Assembly (NCBI GenBank): GCA_051016155.1
Contig: CP136537.1
Location: forward strand, 1,116,001-1,180,000
DNA: 64,000 bases
Origin: RCC90-49c sp051016155
GTDB taxonomy: Bacteria > Bacteroidota > Bacteroidia > Cytophagales > Amoebophilaceae
Direction of reading: 5' to 3'
Shown here: positions 1 to 8,512 of the stretch, in pieces
Numbering within the stretch: position 1 is the first letter of the stretch
Layout: each line of letters begins with the position of its first letter
Translations under genes and position numbers: made by a program
Notes under the pieces: generated by a model
What the model was told of the DNA's origin: nothing
Database searches by the model: none
Seen by the model: the letters and a program-made list of their open reading frames with translations, nothing else

Positions 1-227
1 TCCTCTTCCCATGAACAGCGTACACCTGCTTGGATTGCGCCAGCAGATTGGAAGACTGTCTTCTGCGAATGACGGTTGCTCTTCTCTACAGCTCCCCCAA
101 GCCTTCTTTTGGCGCCACTCCAGCAACTTTCTCACCGGCTGCTATAAAATTTCTTTTTGTTGGTTAGTTTTGTTGAGCTCCGGTTACAAATGGGTAAGCA
201 CGTACAATTAATCCAATAAGCACCACC

Positions 228-1727
228 ATGATGCATCAGAGATCACTTTTTATCAGCACTGTTGCTGCGGCTTTGCTGGGAGGAGGCATAGCGCTGGGCA
301 GCCATCAATACTTCCACGCACGACAAGCCGCGCCTTCGCTCACTTACGAGCCTACTATCACTCAGCCTCCTGTCCAGCTGGTAGGCCTGCCAGCAGATAC
401 TCACCAAGGGCCCAATTTTGTCCATGCTGCCCAAGTGGCTACTCCTGCGGTAGTACACATTAAGGCCAAGCGTGCAGAAAAAACGACGTCAACAGCAGGG
501 ACGAACAGTCCTCTGGACCGATTGCTCAAAGAGTTTTTTGGAGAAGGTTTTGATCTAGGCCCTAGAGAATACAGGAGCCCATCGCAGCAGGCCAGCGGCT
601 CTGGCGTCATCATTGCTGCCAATGGATATATCGTGACTAATAACCACGTCATTGACGGATCAGACCAAATAGAGGTGACCTTAGATGATAACCGTCGGTA
701 CACAGCCCAGCTCATAGGCCAAGACCCTGACACAGATCTGGCGCTATTAAAAATAGATGAGACAAGGCTCGCTTGTCTTCAGTTTGGCAATTCAGATAGA
801 CTGCAGGTGGGCGAGTGGATTCTGGCGGTAGGCAATCCCTTTAATCTGACTTCTACAGTGACCAAAGGCATTGTCAGTGCCAAAGCCCGCAACATTAATG
901 CTTTGCAAGACAAATCTCATATGCGGATCGAGGCCTTTATCCAAACAGATGCTGCCGTCAATCCAGGCAACAGTGGCGGAGCCTTGGTCACGCTCAACGG
1001 AGAGCTGGTAGGCATTAACACGGCCATTGCCACGCCTACAGGAGCGTTTGCCGGCTATTCTTTTGCCATTCCTTCTTCTATTGTCAAGAAGATTACAGAC
1101 GACTTGAAGAAGTACGGTACAGTGCAGCGCGCTATGTTGGGCGTAAGCATTAGAAACGTAGATGCTGATCTGGCTGAGAAGGAGGGACTGAGGCAACTCA
1201 GTGGCGTTTACGTGGCTGAGGTAAGCAAAAAGAGCGCTGCAGCCGAGGCAGGTATCCAAGCAGGAGACGTCATTGTGGCGATCAATAACCACAAGATTAA
1301 GAACTCTTCTCAGCTGCAAGAGCAGATTGCACTGTACAAGCCTGATGACCGAATACAGGTAACCTTCTATCGCAAAGCGCAGGAGAGGACAGTGACCGTA
1401 ACGCTGAAAAACGTAGCGCAGAAAGTGCAGGTGGCGCGTAGGGGAGATACGGTAGAAATAGAAGGAGCTGTGTTTGAGAACGTAGCCCAGGCCACGCAGC
1501 AGCAAATGAAGCTGGCAGGAGGGGGGCAGATCAAAACCTTGAAGGCAGGGCCGTGGAAACAAGCAGGGATCAAGCCTGGCTTTATCGTTACAGCCATTGA
1601 CCGAGAAGCCATAACGAATGTAGAACAGCTCGCTAACATTGTACAGCAAAAAGATGGCGGTATCTTGGTAGAAGGCTTTTATCCCAATGGTGTCAAAGCT
1701 TATTATGGAGTAGATTTGGACAGCTGA
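228..1727 (+). CDS. degP: HtrA/DegP-type periplasmic serine protease
   Basis: Envelope quality-control protease and chaperone that degrades misfolded exported proteins. The 499-residue product starts with a signal peptide or anchor (hydrophobic residues about 9-24). The trypsin-like domain spans about 60-290 and shows the full catalytic triad: His140 in TNNHVID, Asp170 in DTDLALLK and Ser249 in NPGNSGGA. Two PDZ domains follow, about 300-390 and 405-495, the second less conserved. Length and order match the DegP/DegQ (Do) family. Two ATGs lie in tandem (228 and 231), so the exact start is uncertain by one codon. It stands alone, with a 420-bp spacer before the ribosomal operon. Activity is well supported by the intact triad; calling it DegP rather than DegQ is convention. 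Confidence 0.93.
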   Translation: MMHQRSLFISTVAAALLGGGIALGSHQYFHARQAAPSLTYEPTITQPPVQLVGLPADTHQGPNFVHAAQVATPAVVHIKAKRAEKTTSTAGTNSPLDRLLKEFFGEGFDLGPREYRSPSQQASGSGVIIAANGYIVTNNHVIDGSDQIEVTLDDNRRYTAQLIGQDPDTDLALLKIDETRLACLQFGNSDRLQVGEWILAVGNPFNLTSTVTKGIVSAKARNINALQDKSHMRIEAFIQTDAAVNPGNSGGALVTLNGELVGINTAIATPTGAFAGYSFAIPSSIVKKITDDLKKYGTVQRAMLGVSIRNVDADLAEKEGLRQLSGVYVAEVSKKSAAAEAGIQAGDVIVAINNHKIKNSSQLQEQIALYKPDDRIQVTFYRKAQERTVTVTLKNVAQKVQVARRGDTVEIEGAVFENVAQATQQQMKLAGGGQIKTLKAGPWKQAGIKPGFIVTAIDREAITNVEQLANIVQQKDGGILVEGFYPNGVKAYYGVDLDS

Positions 1728-2038
1728 AGAAGAGGCCAGCTTTATGATGAGGTGGTATTGCAAAACTCACCCAAGCCTTTCTCAAAAGAAATTAGATAAA
1801 GTCATAGCGCCTATTGCTCAATGCCCCATCCTGTTTTGTAAAGACTTCAATGCCTAGAACAGTCGCTGCATTGCCTGGTCAAAGCAGACCCTCATTGTAT
1901 AGAAAATTTGCTGACTCACCCTGGGCAATAGCATTGTCATAGGCATGTTTCAAGTACACTTCACAGACAATAGGTACGCATAGGGAGAGGCTACGTAAGG
2001 TGAGTACATGGCACGCTCCTCCTACCTTTTGTGGAAGC
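1728..2038. other. Intergenic spacer between degP and rplM
   Basis: About 310 bases with no convincing gene. The minus strand has a 74-codon open frame at 1879-2103 with no recognisable domain that would run over the rplM promoter, so it is probably chance or the relic of a lost gene. No tRNA or hairpin terminator is evident after degP. Confidence 0.5.
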
Positions 2039-2069
2039 TTGCACAACAAGCAAGGGGATACTACTTTTG
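2039..2069 (+). promoter_or_regulatory. Putative promoter of the rplM-rpsI-rpsB-tsf operon
   Basis: TACTTTTG at 2062-2069 matches the Bacteroidota -7 consensus TAnnTTTG exactly. TTG at 2039-2041 stands 20 bases upstream, where the -33 TTG/TTTG is expected. Transcription would start near 2076 and leave a leader of about 70 bases before the rplM GTG, which is room for ribosomal autoregulation, though no specific structure is claimed. Confidence 0.55.
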
Positions 2070-2147
2070 CACCTGTCGTTGCGCAGCACGCACATAGCTG
2101 CACAGCCTAGAAAAACAAATTTCATTTAACTCTTTCTCAAGCAACAA

Positions 2148-2597
2148 GTGGACCCGATAAGCTACAAAACAAAGTCGGTCAATCGACAAAATGCCTCCAA
2201 AAAGTGGTTGCTCATAGACGCTGAGGCCCAAACATTAGGGCGACTGGCTAGCCAGGTAGCAGCCATGATTAGGGGCAAGCACAAGCCCAGCTTTACTCCC
2301 CACGTAGATTGTGGCGACAACGTCATTGTCATTAATGCCGACAAAGTACACCTTACAGGTAACAAATGGGACAAAAAGCAGTATGTCTCTCACACAGGCT
2401 ATCCAGGAGGGCAGAGAACCACCACGCCACGTCGACTCAAGGAGAAATTCCCTGTACGGATCATAGAACATGCTGTCAAAGGCATGCTACCTAAAAATAG
2501 ATTGGGACGGCAGCTCTTCCACAACTTATTTGTCTACGCAGGCCCATCACACGACCACACAGCACAAAAGCCCAAGCACATTACACTAAAAGACTAA
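2148..2597 (+). CDS. rplM: 50S ribosomal protein L13
   Basis: Large-subunit protein L13 that binds 23S rRNA early in assembly. The 149-residue product has the typical L13 core: WLLIDAEAQTLGRLAS near the N-terminus, then GDNVIVINADKVHLTG and GMLPKNRLGRQ. The start is GTG at 2148; no suitable ATG lies upstream and the next internal Met is about 40 codons in, past conserved residues. First gene of a tight operon, with rpsI starting 3 bases after its stop, as in most bacteria. No Shine-Dalgarno is seen, as expected in Bacteroidota. Full-length and intact. Confidence 0.97.
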   Translation: MDPISYKTKSVNRQNASKKWLLIDAEAQTLGRLASQVAAMIRGKHKPSFTPHVDCGDNVIVINADKVHLTGNKWDKKQYVSHTGYPGGQRTTTPRRLKEKFPVRIIEHAVKGMLPKNRLGRQLFHNLFVYAGPSHDHTAQKPKHITLKD

Positions 2598-2600
2598 CGC

Positions 2601-2987
2601 ATGGAACGACAAAATGCCCTGGGCAGGAGAAAGACCTCTGTGGCCAGAGTCTACCTAGGCAGTGGCCAAGGAGAAATAAAAGTCAACAAAAGGTCTATAG
2701 AAGACTATTTTCCTTCTGAAGTGCTCAGAATGATTGTGCAGCAGCCTCTCCACCAGGTGGAAGAAGTCCAGCACTACAAAATTGACATCAATGTTAAAGG
2801 AGGGGGGCTCAAAGGGCAAGCAGAGGCCATACGCCTGGCCATTGCAAGAGCACTGTGTAAGATCAATCCTGAACATCGTCCTCCGCTGAAACGAGAAGGC
2901 TATCTTACTAGAGACCCCAGAATGGTAGAACGCAAGAAATATGGCCTAAGAAAAGCCAGAAGAGCTACCCAGTTCAGCAAACGTTAA
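2601..2987 (+). CDS. rpsI: 30S ribosomal protein S9
   Basis: Small-subunit head protein S9, whose C-terminal tail reaches the P-site tRNA. The 128-residue product shows the GRRKTSVARVYL start, the central GGGLKGQAEAIRLAIARAL block and the invariant basic end RRATQFSKR, so both ends are complete. It follows rplM by 3 bases and precedes rpsB by 17, indicating co-transcription. Confidence 0.97.
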   Translation: MERQNALGRRKTSVARVYLGSGQGEIKVNKRSIEDYFPSEVLRMIVQQPLHQVEEVQHYKIDINVKGGGLKGQAEAIRLAIARALCKINPEHRPPLKREGYLTRDPRMVERKKYGLRKARRATQFSKR

Positions 2988-3004
2988 TCTCCAAGCATCC
3001 TCTG

Positions 3005-4048
3005 ATGACCACTTTACAACACAAAGACTTACTCAACGCAGGCGTACATTTCGGGCACCTGACTAGGAAGCGGCACCCCAACATGGATCCCTTTATCTTC
3101 ATGGAGCGCAATGGGATTCACATCATTGACCTGAACAAAACCCTTGTTCATCTACAAGAGGCCACGCATGTGCTGAAGTCCATGGCCAGTGCTGGAAAAA
3201 AAATACTGTTTGTGGCTACAAAAAAGCAAGCCAAAGCATTGGTAGCCCAAGAAGCGGCACGTCTAAGCATGCCTTACGTGACTGAGCGATGGCTAGGAGG
3301 GACGTTGACCAACTTTGCTACTATCCGAAGGCTACTGAAAAAGATGGCCTCTTTTGAGAAGTTCATGAAGGACAAAACCTACCAGAACATGGCCAAAAAA
3401 GAGCAGCTGATGATTGCACGCGAAAACGCAAAACTAGAGCGTCTGTTGCAAGGCATTGCTGAAGTGACAAGGCTGCCAGCGGCTCTTTTCGTGGTAGATA
3501 TCAAAAGAGAGCACATTGCAGTGAAAGAAGCCCACAAGCTAGGCATTCCTGTGTTTGCGCTCATAGATACGAACGCTGATCCCAACCAAGTTGATTATCC
3601 TATTCCCAGCAATGACGACGCCTCAAGTGCTATTGAACTCATCATCAAGGCAGTGGGTAGCGCCATTGAAGAAGGCTTAGCAGCCCGGAAAAATAACAAA
3701 GAAGCGGAGACTGCTGAGAGCACCTCTACGCCTAGCAAAGGCAATAGAGAAAGAAATGTGGAAAAGATCATGTCTTCACAAGACGCAGCAGAGCAGGCCC
3801 CTAGGCCCAAGAGGTTCACGAGCGTGGGCGCCAAAAAACAAGGGGATGAACCTAAAAAGACAGACAGCGTAAAAGCAGTTGCCAACCAGAGTCCTGCCAA
3901 GGCCACAGCTGCAGAGCAAAGTGTTGAGGCAGAAACAAAAGCCTCTTCTCCAGCTGATGCCAAGGAAAAAATGACGGTAGCTACTCCTCCGCAAGGAGCT
4001 ACTAAGACAAGTGAAGCTACGCCTGAAACACCTCAAGCAGCTGAGTAA
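3005..4048 (+). CDS. rpsB: 30S ribosomal protein S2 with a long low-complexity C-terminal extension
   Basis: S2 joins the small subunit late and sits near S1 and the mRNA exit. Residues 1-235 are a complete S2 domain (GVHFGHLTRKRHPNMDPFI, RWLGGTLTNFATI, TNADPNQVDYPIPSNDD). The product is 347 residues, about 100 more than most S2 proteins. The extra tail (about 240-347) is rich in Ala, Thr, Ser, Glu, Lys and Pro and looks disordered. Some Bacteroidota S2 proteins also have tails, so this is unusual rather than unique; its function is unknown. It sits between rpsI and tsf as is common. Confidence 0.96.
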   Translation: MTTLQHKDLLNAGVHFGHLTRKRHPNMDPFIFMERNGIHIIDLNKTLVHLQEATHVLKSMASAGKKILFVATKKQAKALVAQEAARLSMPYVTERWLGGTLTNFATIRRLLKKMASFEKFMKDKTYQNMAKKEQLMIARENAKLERLLQGIAEVTRLPAALFVVDIKREHIAVKEAHKLGIPVFALIDTNADPNQVDYPIPSNDDASSAIELIIKAVGSAIEEGLAARKNNKEAETAESTSTPSKGNRERNVEKIMSSQDAAEQAPRPKRFTSVGAKKQGDEPKKTDSVKAVANQSPAKATAAEQSVEAETKASSPADAKEKMTVATPPQGATKTSEATPETPQAAE

Positions 4049-4104
4049 GCAATGCCCTCCGAAGAGCGTATCCATTCAGCATCAATCAATTCTACCAACT
4101 ATTT

Positions 4105-4932
4105 ATGATCACTGCGCAAGACATTAATCGACTGAGACAGCAAACAGGGGCAGGCATGATGGACTGCAAAAAAGCCCTGACAGAAGCAGAGGGAGACTTT
4201 GACAAAGCCATTGAGATACTGAGAAAAAAAGGCCAGAAGGTGTCTGCTGCGCGGGCTGACAGGACTACCACAGAAGGGGTGGTATTTGCCAAAACAGATG
4301 ATACACACAGCTATGGCGTGATGATAGCGCTCGGCTGCGAAACAGACTTTGTGGCCAAGAACGCGGCTCTGCAACAACTAGGCGAGCTGGTACTTGAAGC
4401 TGCCTTCACTCACCAACCTGCTACTACAGAAGCACTCTTAGCTCTCGAAGTAGAGGGACTCCCTATCCAAGAGCGAATCACCGAGTTAGTAGGAAAAATC
4501 GGAGAAAAAGTCACCGTCAGCGCTTATACCTCCTTGCGTAGCGACGCTGTTGTGCCTTACATCCACACAGGCAGCAAGCTAGGCGTCTTGGTAGGCCTTA
4601 GAGGAAGTCAGGGCAATCAAGTGATGGAAGCAGGCAGAGACATAGCCATGCAGATTGCTGCTATGAACCCTTTGGCTGTGAGCAAAGAAGAGGTCCCCGC
4701 TGAAATGATCGACAAAGAGCTATCCATCGCACGTGAGCAAGCACGCAATGAGGGCAAGCCAGAAGCCATGCTCGACAAGATTGCCCAAGGGAGGCTCAAT
4801 AAGTTCTTCAAAGAAAATACCTTACTGCAACAGCCTTTTGTCAAGGACAATGGTATGACCATTGCGCAGTATTTAGAAAGTGTTACCAAAGGTCTTACAG
4901 TAATTGCCTTTGAGCGCGTAACTGTAGCCTAG
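4105..4932 (+). CDS. tsf: Translation elongation factor Ts
   Basis: Nucleotide-exchange factor that recharges EF-Tu with GTP. The 275-residue product has the UBA-like N-terminus (INRLRQQTGAGMMDCKKALT), the TDFVAKN motif near residue 78 that contacts EF-Tu, and the C-terminal dimerisation core. It is the usual partner of rpsB, 56 bases downstream, and the last gene of the operon. No strong hairpin terminator follows; the next gene is on the other strand. Confidence 0.97.
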   Translation: MITAQDINRLRQQTGAGMMDCKKALTEAEGDFDKAIEILRKKGQKVSAARADRTTTEGVVFAKTDDTHSYGVMIALGCETDFVAKNAALQQLGELVLEAAFTHQPATTEALLALEVEGLPIQERITELVGKIGEKVTVSAYTSLRSDAVVPYIHTGSKLGVLVGLRGSQGNQVMEAGRDIAMQIAAMNPLAVSKEEVPAEMIDKELSIAREQARNEGKPEAMLDKIAQGRLNKFFKENTLLQQPFVKDNGMTIAQYLESVTKGLTVIAFERVTVA

Positions 4933-5024
4933 CAGGCAAATTTTACTTCTACACAGTTGCTACCCCCTCTTGGTGCTGCTCTGTCTGAATATCCTTGAGC
5001 ACAAGTAAATTCACTTGCTACGCT

Positions 5025-5564
5025 CTAATTTTGCACTCCTGCCAGGTCTAAGTAGCGATCTAACAGTGCTAGGTATTGATCCAGCTTTGCTTTGTCTTCT
5101 GGAGAGATTTTGTGATTGTCTCCTCGTTCTCCACTTTTGATATTGCGAGCATCAGCAGACTTACCTTTAAGCTTCTTAACATTATCCCTAGACAAATGCG
5201 TAGGAACTTCTTGCCAATTGTCTACTTCAGCAGCTTGTACCGCCTCTTGTATGGCGTTGGCTAGCGCCTCCCTGTGTGCTCTCAATTTGCGTGCAAGTGG
5301 CCCTCCATGAGTTTTCCAAGTCGTGATAATACGCTCAAAAATGACTGTGGCCGATTCGTCCTTCGCTACTGCTTTCCACTCTGTTTTGATGGTTTGTAAT
5401 GTATCGGGAGGCACTTGCTTGGTAGCCGTCTGCTTGGAACCACCTGATGCTGTAGTAGTAGTGCCGCTGCTACCATCACCAGAAGGTGGGGGGCTTTCCG
5501 TACTACAAGCTACAACAATGCTCACCGTCATTAAGAGTGAAAATAAGGACGCTTTTTTGTGCAT
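5025..5564 (-). CDS. Hypothetical lipoprotein
   Basis: No family recognised. The 179-residue product begins with a lipoprotein signal peptide ending in the lipobox VVAC (Cys20), so it is probably anchored in the outer membrane. A Ser/Thr/Gly/Pro-rich linker follows (about 21-50), then a charged, mostly helical domain (about 55-179) with TLQTIKTEWKAVAKDES and a C-terminal YLALLDRYLDLAG stretch. Convergent with tsf and transcribed alone. Start is ATG at 5564. This plan of lipobox, disordered linker and helical end recurs in other lipoproteins of the window. Confidence 0.7.
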   Translation of the reverse strand: MHKKASLFSLLMTVSIVVACSTESPPPSGDGSSGTTTTASGGSKQTATKQVPPDTLQTIKTEWKAVAKDESATVIFERIITTWKTHGGPLARKLRAHREALANAIQEAVQAAEVDNWQEVPTHLSRDNVKKLKGKSADARNIKSGERGDNHKISPEDKAKLDQYLALLDRYLDLAGVQN

Positions 5565-5780
5565 CTTTATGAAGGTTTAAGATTGCAGTTTAATCAGGGG
5601 GCATTGGATAAACCGCTTTATATGAGTATAAGCAAGACGCGGTAGAAAAGCAAGGCGGGCTGGCTACTGGCAGGCATACCAAGAGGCGTGGCTATCGATC
5701 GAGTATGTACAAAGCGGTGGGACGTATTGAGTCCAGAAAGAGGCAGGGCCAGGGCATTCTCAGCCACCTCCTTCGGCCTC

Positions 5781-5857
5781 TGTCACCCTGAACGCACGTG
5801 AAGGGGGGCTGCGTAGTGGGCCTCGCAGGGATGCTTCGCTTTCAGCTCAGCATGACA
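5781..5857. repeat. Imperfect palindromic intergenic repeat
   Basis: The arms TGTCACCCTGAACG (left) and the complement of CAGCTCAGCATGACA (right) pair imperfectly around a GC-rich middle, giving a hairpin of about 77 bases. It resembles the short palindromic elements scattered in many bacterial genomes. Only this one copy is seen here, so repeat status rests on shape. Confidence 0.5.
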
Positions 5858-5910
5858 AATGGGGGAGGAGTGACCGCATACTGGATGATTGTAATACTTA
5901 CCATAAGCAG

Positions 5911-5957
5911 TCTATATAGGCAGCCCTTCCTACATGCCGCCTGTAGGCTACTGCAAC
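5911..5957 (-). pseudogene. Relic of a ybaB 3' end
   Basis: Read on the minus strand this encodes G-G-M-stop-E-G-L-P-I, a decayed copy of the C-terminus of the YbaB protein encoded at 8160-8483 (GGMLEGLPIDF). A second relic lies at 7026-7092. Together with the duplicated outer-membrane genes they mark junctions of a tandem duplication. Confidence 0.6.
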
Positions 5958-5962
5958 ATTCT

Positions 5963-6841
5963 CTAATATTGAGTACTTCTAATTCTAGTAGGGGTGTTGT
6001 CGTCATGCATACCTTTGAAGCTTCTTAGAACTCTCACAATATCGAGGCCAAGGTGTATCAAGATTCTAGAACGTTCGAGTAGCTTGCCAGTTGATTCATT
6101 TTGGGGAGGACGTTTACAAATATTATTCAGATAGATGGAATCATTGGGTGTACCCAGCGGAAAGTCAAAAGCGACATCGAGGTATACCCCCCACGGGGTT
6201 AGGTAGCCTCCACCTATGCTCACACTATGCGTTAAAGTTTTAATCTCAGCAATGTGGTCTTTTAGGTTAGAAATCTCGTCTAGAAAGTCTGCATTCAAGT
6301 ACCCCAGAGGCTCCTTAGGGGGAGTGTAGTGTGCTTTGAGTAAACACTTAACATTATAGCCTAGAAAAAGTGAAGTGTACGTCCCACCAGCAAAAAAGTT
6401 GGGCAATGCCCATCGTAAGACCAAGGGAAAAGCCAGATAGCTCTCGCTAATGCTAAACGAGAAAGATTTGAACATAAATTTCTCAGGATATCTTATTCCT
6501 GTTTCTACAGAAAAAAAGGCTTCCCCGGACTCAAATTTCACGGTTTCGTAAGAAAGTGCTGACTTTTTGACAACTCCTAGTTGCTCGTGTTTGTACCGAA
6601 GCAAATAATAGCCGAAGCCTAAACCATAATTAGGATACACCTGTTGTTTTCTGTCATAGGACTTGTTAAAGTCCACATTAGCACCTACTTCTACAGAGCA
6701 TTTGAAATTATTTAAGAAATAATGATCATCGGTGTTCTTCCTACCATGTAGATTTTGAGCCTGTACAGTGTATGGCAACAAGTAGCCCACCAGCATCCCA
6801 GTGACTCGGAGCTGGACTAAGATTTTTCCTTGATATTGCAT
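5963..6841 (-). CDS. Predicted outer-membrane beta-barrel protein, copy 1
   Basis: Product of about 292 residues with a signal peptide ending near YTVQAQ, then many short alternating strands rich in Tyr, Phe and Gly (for example GLGFGYYLLRY, YTSLFLGYNVKCLLKAHY, HSVSIGGGYLTPWGVYLDVAFDFPLG), typical of PorT-like Bacteroidota outer-membrane barrels. Specific function unknown. ATG at 6841 is preferred to the TTG two codons upstream. It is a paralogue of the gene at 7105-7946, sharing DDHYFLNNFKCSVE, FLGYNVK and NDSIYL. Its promoter -7 (CCTCTTTG) is two bases off the form seen at the paralogue, so expression may be weaker. Confidence 0.65.
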   Translation of the reverse strand: MQYQGKILVQLRVTGMLVGYLLPYTVQAQNLHGRKNTDDHYFLNNFKCSVEVGANVDFNKSYDRKQQVYPNYGLGFGYYLLRYKHEQLGVVKKSALSYETVKFESGEAFFSVETGIRYPEKFMFKSFSFSISESYLAFPLVLRWALPNFFAGGTYTSLFLGYNVKCLLKAHYTPPKEPLGYLNADFLDEISNLKDHIAEIKTLTHSVSIGGGYLTPWGVYLDVAFDFPLGTPNDSIYLNNICKRPPQNESTGKLLERSRILIHLGLDIVRVLRSFKGMHDDNTPTRIRSTQY

Positions 6842-6887
6842 GATCAAACAACAATAGAATTAAGCTACAGTGCTCTAGTTGAACAAA

Positions 6888-6980
6888 GAGGCGGTTGCAA
6901 CAGCACCAACCATACTTCTAGACGCTTCTAATAGGCTGTCTCTGGGATTAGAAAAGCTTTTTAAAGCACGCCATTACAAG
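6888..6980 (+). repeat. Dispersed 90-bp intergenic repeat, copy A
   Basis: Contains the family landmarks GTTGCAA, CACCAACCA, a central AGGCT and AGAAAAGCTTTTTAAA followed by CACGCCATTAC. It lies just upstream of outer-membrane gene copy 1 and aligns over its length with copies at 7995, 10008, 13425, 14288, 15696 and 17070. Confidence 0.6.
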
Positions 6981-7025
6981 ATGGACCGATAAGCAATAGT
7001 TTCGAAAAGGCCGTTTATTGTTAGT

Positions 7026-7092
7026 CCCATCAATTACGGAGGAATTTTACGGCAAGAAGGCTATAGGCAACCCTTCCTGCATGCTACCGCTC
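7026..7092 (-). pseudogene. Second relic of a ybaB 3' end
   Basis: On the minus strand it reads G-L-P-I-A-F-L-P-stop followed by TTCCTCCGTAATTGATG, matching the C-terminus (GLPIDFLS) and immediate 3' flank of ybaB at 8139-8204. It shows that ybaB's tail was copied together with the downstream outer-membrane gene. Confidence 0.7.
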
Positions 7093-7104
7093 AGCATAGT
7101 ATGA

Positions 7105-7946
7105 TCACTCCTGAATGCCCTTGAAGGTTCTGATAACCCTCACAATATCTAGGCCGAGGCATATTGAAACTCTAAAACGTCTGAGTAGCTTGGTCTCTGA
7201 TTCATATTCAGGGGGATGTTCACAGATATTACTCAAGTAGATAGAATCATTAGGAGCACTCAGCGGAAAGTCTAGGACCGAATCCAAGTATAAACCCCAC
7301 AGAGCCAGGAATCCGCTGCCTAGGCTTACGCTGTGGGTTAAGGGGTTAATCTCATCAATATAGTCTTTGAGATCAGGAATCTCGTCCAGAAATTCTGCAT
7401 TTAAGTCACTACGCCTAGAAGGAATGTAATGCGCTCTGAGTAAATATTTTACGTTGTAGCCTAAAAAAAGAGAGACATAAATTCCACCAGAGTAAAGGTC
7501 TGACTTTGTCCATCGCAGAACCAAGGGGATCAAGAAAAACTTTTCGTGAATATTGAATGAGCCAGTAGTGGCAAACGCAGGATGTTTAAATACATATTCT
7601 TCAGGTTTTCTTATGCTTGTTTCTACAGAAAAAAACGCTTTCCCTACCTCAAGCTTGACGTTCTTGTAGGTGAACGCTGACTGCCGAGCTATGACTGACT
7701 GTACATTGTCGTACTCAAAGAAATGATAACCAAAGCATAACCCATAGTCAACGTCAAAGACTTTACCACTCCCAGCGTGACTGTTAAGACCTGCCTCTAC
7801 AGAGCATTTGAAATTATTCAAAAAATAATGATCGTCTGCTCTCTTTCCGTAGCGTCGGTTTTGGGCCTGTACAGTATATGGCGACAAGTAGCCTACCAGC
7901 ATCCCAGTGAGTAGGAGCTGGGCTAAGAGTTTTTTTTGGATTGCAT
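7105..7946 (-). CDS. Predicted outer-membrane beta-barrel protein, copy 2, out of frame with its start codon
   Basis: Paralogue of the gene at 5963-6841 with the same signal-peptide end (YTVQAQN), barrel strands and C-terminus (LGLDIVRVIRTFKG). The ATG corresponding to copy 1 is at 7946, but it is followed by eight A residues (7930-7937 on the plus strand as T8). Nine would give M-Q-S-K-K-K-L-L-A-Q, matching copy 1; eight give a stop after six codons. The body is open further upstream without an ATG. Either this is a fresh pseudogene, or a slippery tract switches expression by slippage. A good promoter precedes it, which suggests the gene was recently, or is conditionally, active. Confidence 0.6.
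7930..7937 (-). promoter_or_regulatory. A8 homopolymer tract next to the start codon (candidate phase-variation switch)
   Basis: Eight A residues on the coding strand begin in codon 3. One added A restores the reading frame of the outer-membrane protein. Such tracts slip during replication or transcription. Confidence 0.5.
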
Positions 7947-7991
7947 GATCAAATAACAATAACAGAGTGAAGTCACAGCACTCTAGTTGAA

Positions 7992-8021
7992 CAAAGATAG
8001 ATTGTTGCAAAGTAACACCAA
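7992..8021 (-). promoter_or_regulatory. Putative promoter of outer-membrane gene copy 2
   Basis: On the minus strand TATCTTTG (7992-7999) is an exact Bacteroidota -7 element, with TTG (8019-8021) 19 bases upstream. It overlaps the edge of the dispersed repeat, so the repeat may supply the promoter. Confidence 0.5.
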
Positions 8022-8096
8022 CCACACTTTCGTACGCTGCATATAGGCTATTTCTGGGGCTAGAAAAGCTTTTCAAACCACGCAATCACAAAACCG
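7995..8096 (+). repeat. Dispersed 90-bp intergenic repeat, copy B
   Basis: Shows GTTGCAAAGTA, CACCAACCACAC, ATAGGCTATTTCTGGGGCTAG, AAAAGCTTTTCAAA and an end CACGCAATCACAAAA. That end resembles the minisatellite unit that follows other copies. It carries the promoter of outer-membrane gene copy 2 at one edge. Confidence 0.6.
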
Positions 8097-8159
8097 TCCA
8101 ATAAAAAATGGGTGCAAAAACCCTACCCATCACCAAACCTCATCAATTACGGACGAATT

Positions 8160-8483
8160 TTACGACAAGAAATCTATAGGCAATCCTTCCAGCATGCCGC
8201 CTGCCTGCTGCTTCATGATGGCTTGTGTTTTTTCTTCTACGGCTTTGTGAGCCAAACTAATGGCAGCAACGATGAGGTCTTGTAGAATCACTTTTTCGTC
8301 AGGATCAATGTATTCTGGATCAATCTCTAGCTTGAGCAAGGCTTTTTTGCCATTGACTGTGGCTTTGACAGCCCCAGCTCCTGCCTCGCCTACGGCTTCT
8401 AAACGTACCAATTCTTTTTGTACTTCTTGCACTTTGGCGTGCACTTCCTTCATATGGCCTAATATTTCGGCGAAATCTTTCAT
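8160..8483 (-). CDS. ybaB: YbaB/EbfC family nucleoid-associated protein
   Basis: Small DNA-binding dimer, usually about 105-110 residues, thought to help organise the nucleoid. From ATG 8483 the product is 107 residues: helix (MKDFAEILGHMKEVHAKVQ), central sheet (AGAGAVKATVNGKKALLKLEIDPEYI), helix (ILQDLIVAAISLAHKAVEEK) and Met/Gly-rich tail. An upstream in-frame codon exists but would overlap hisS, so the ATG after the hisS stop is chosen. It follows hisS by 29 bases on the same strand; in many bacteria ybaB instead sits by dnaX and recR. Its 3' end has been copied twice downstream. Confidence 0.9.
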   Translation of the reverse strand: MKDFAEILGHMKEVHAKVQEVQKELVRLEAVGEAGAGAVKATVNGKKALLKLEIDPEYIDPDEKVILQDLIVAAISLAHKAVEEKTQAIMKQQAGGMLEGLPIDFLS

Positions 8484-8512
8484 AGAACCGTTCGTTAGTT
8501 TATCCAATAAAA

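Noticed and set aside
11..211. 66-codon frame before degP
   Set aside because: No domain or signal; composition resembles non-coding sequence, and the degP start follows closely.
792..1763. 323-residue minus-strand frame antisense to degP
   Set aside because: It is the mirror of a strongly coding degP and has no protein-like composition or domain.
1879..2103. 74-codon minus-strand frame in the degP-rplM spacer
   Set aside because: No recognised motif, and it spans the likely rplM promoter; could be a relic but cannot be supported.
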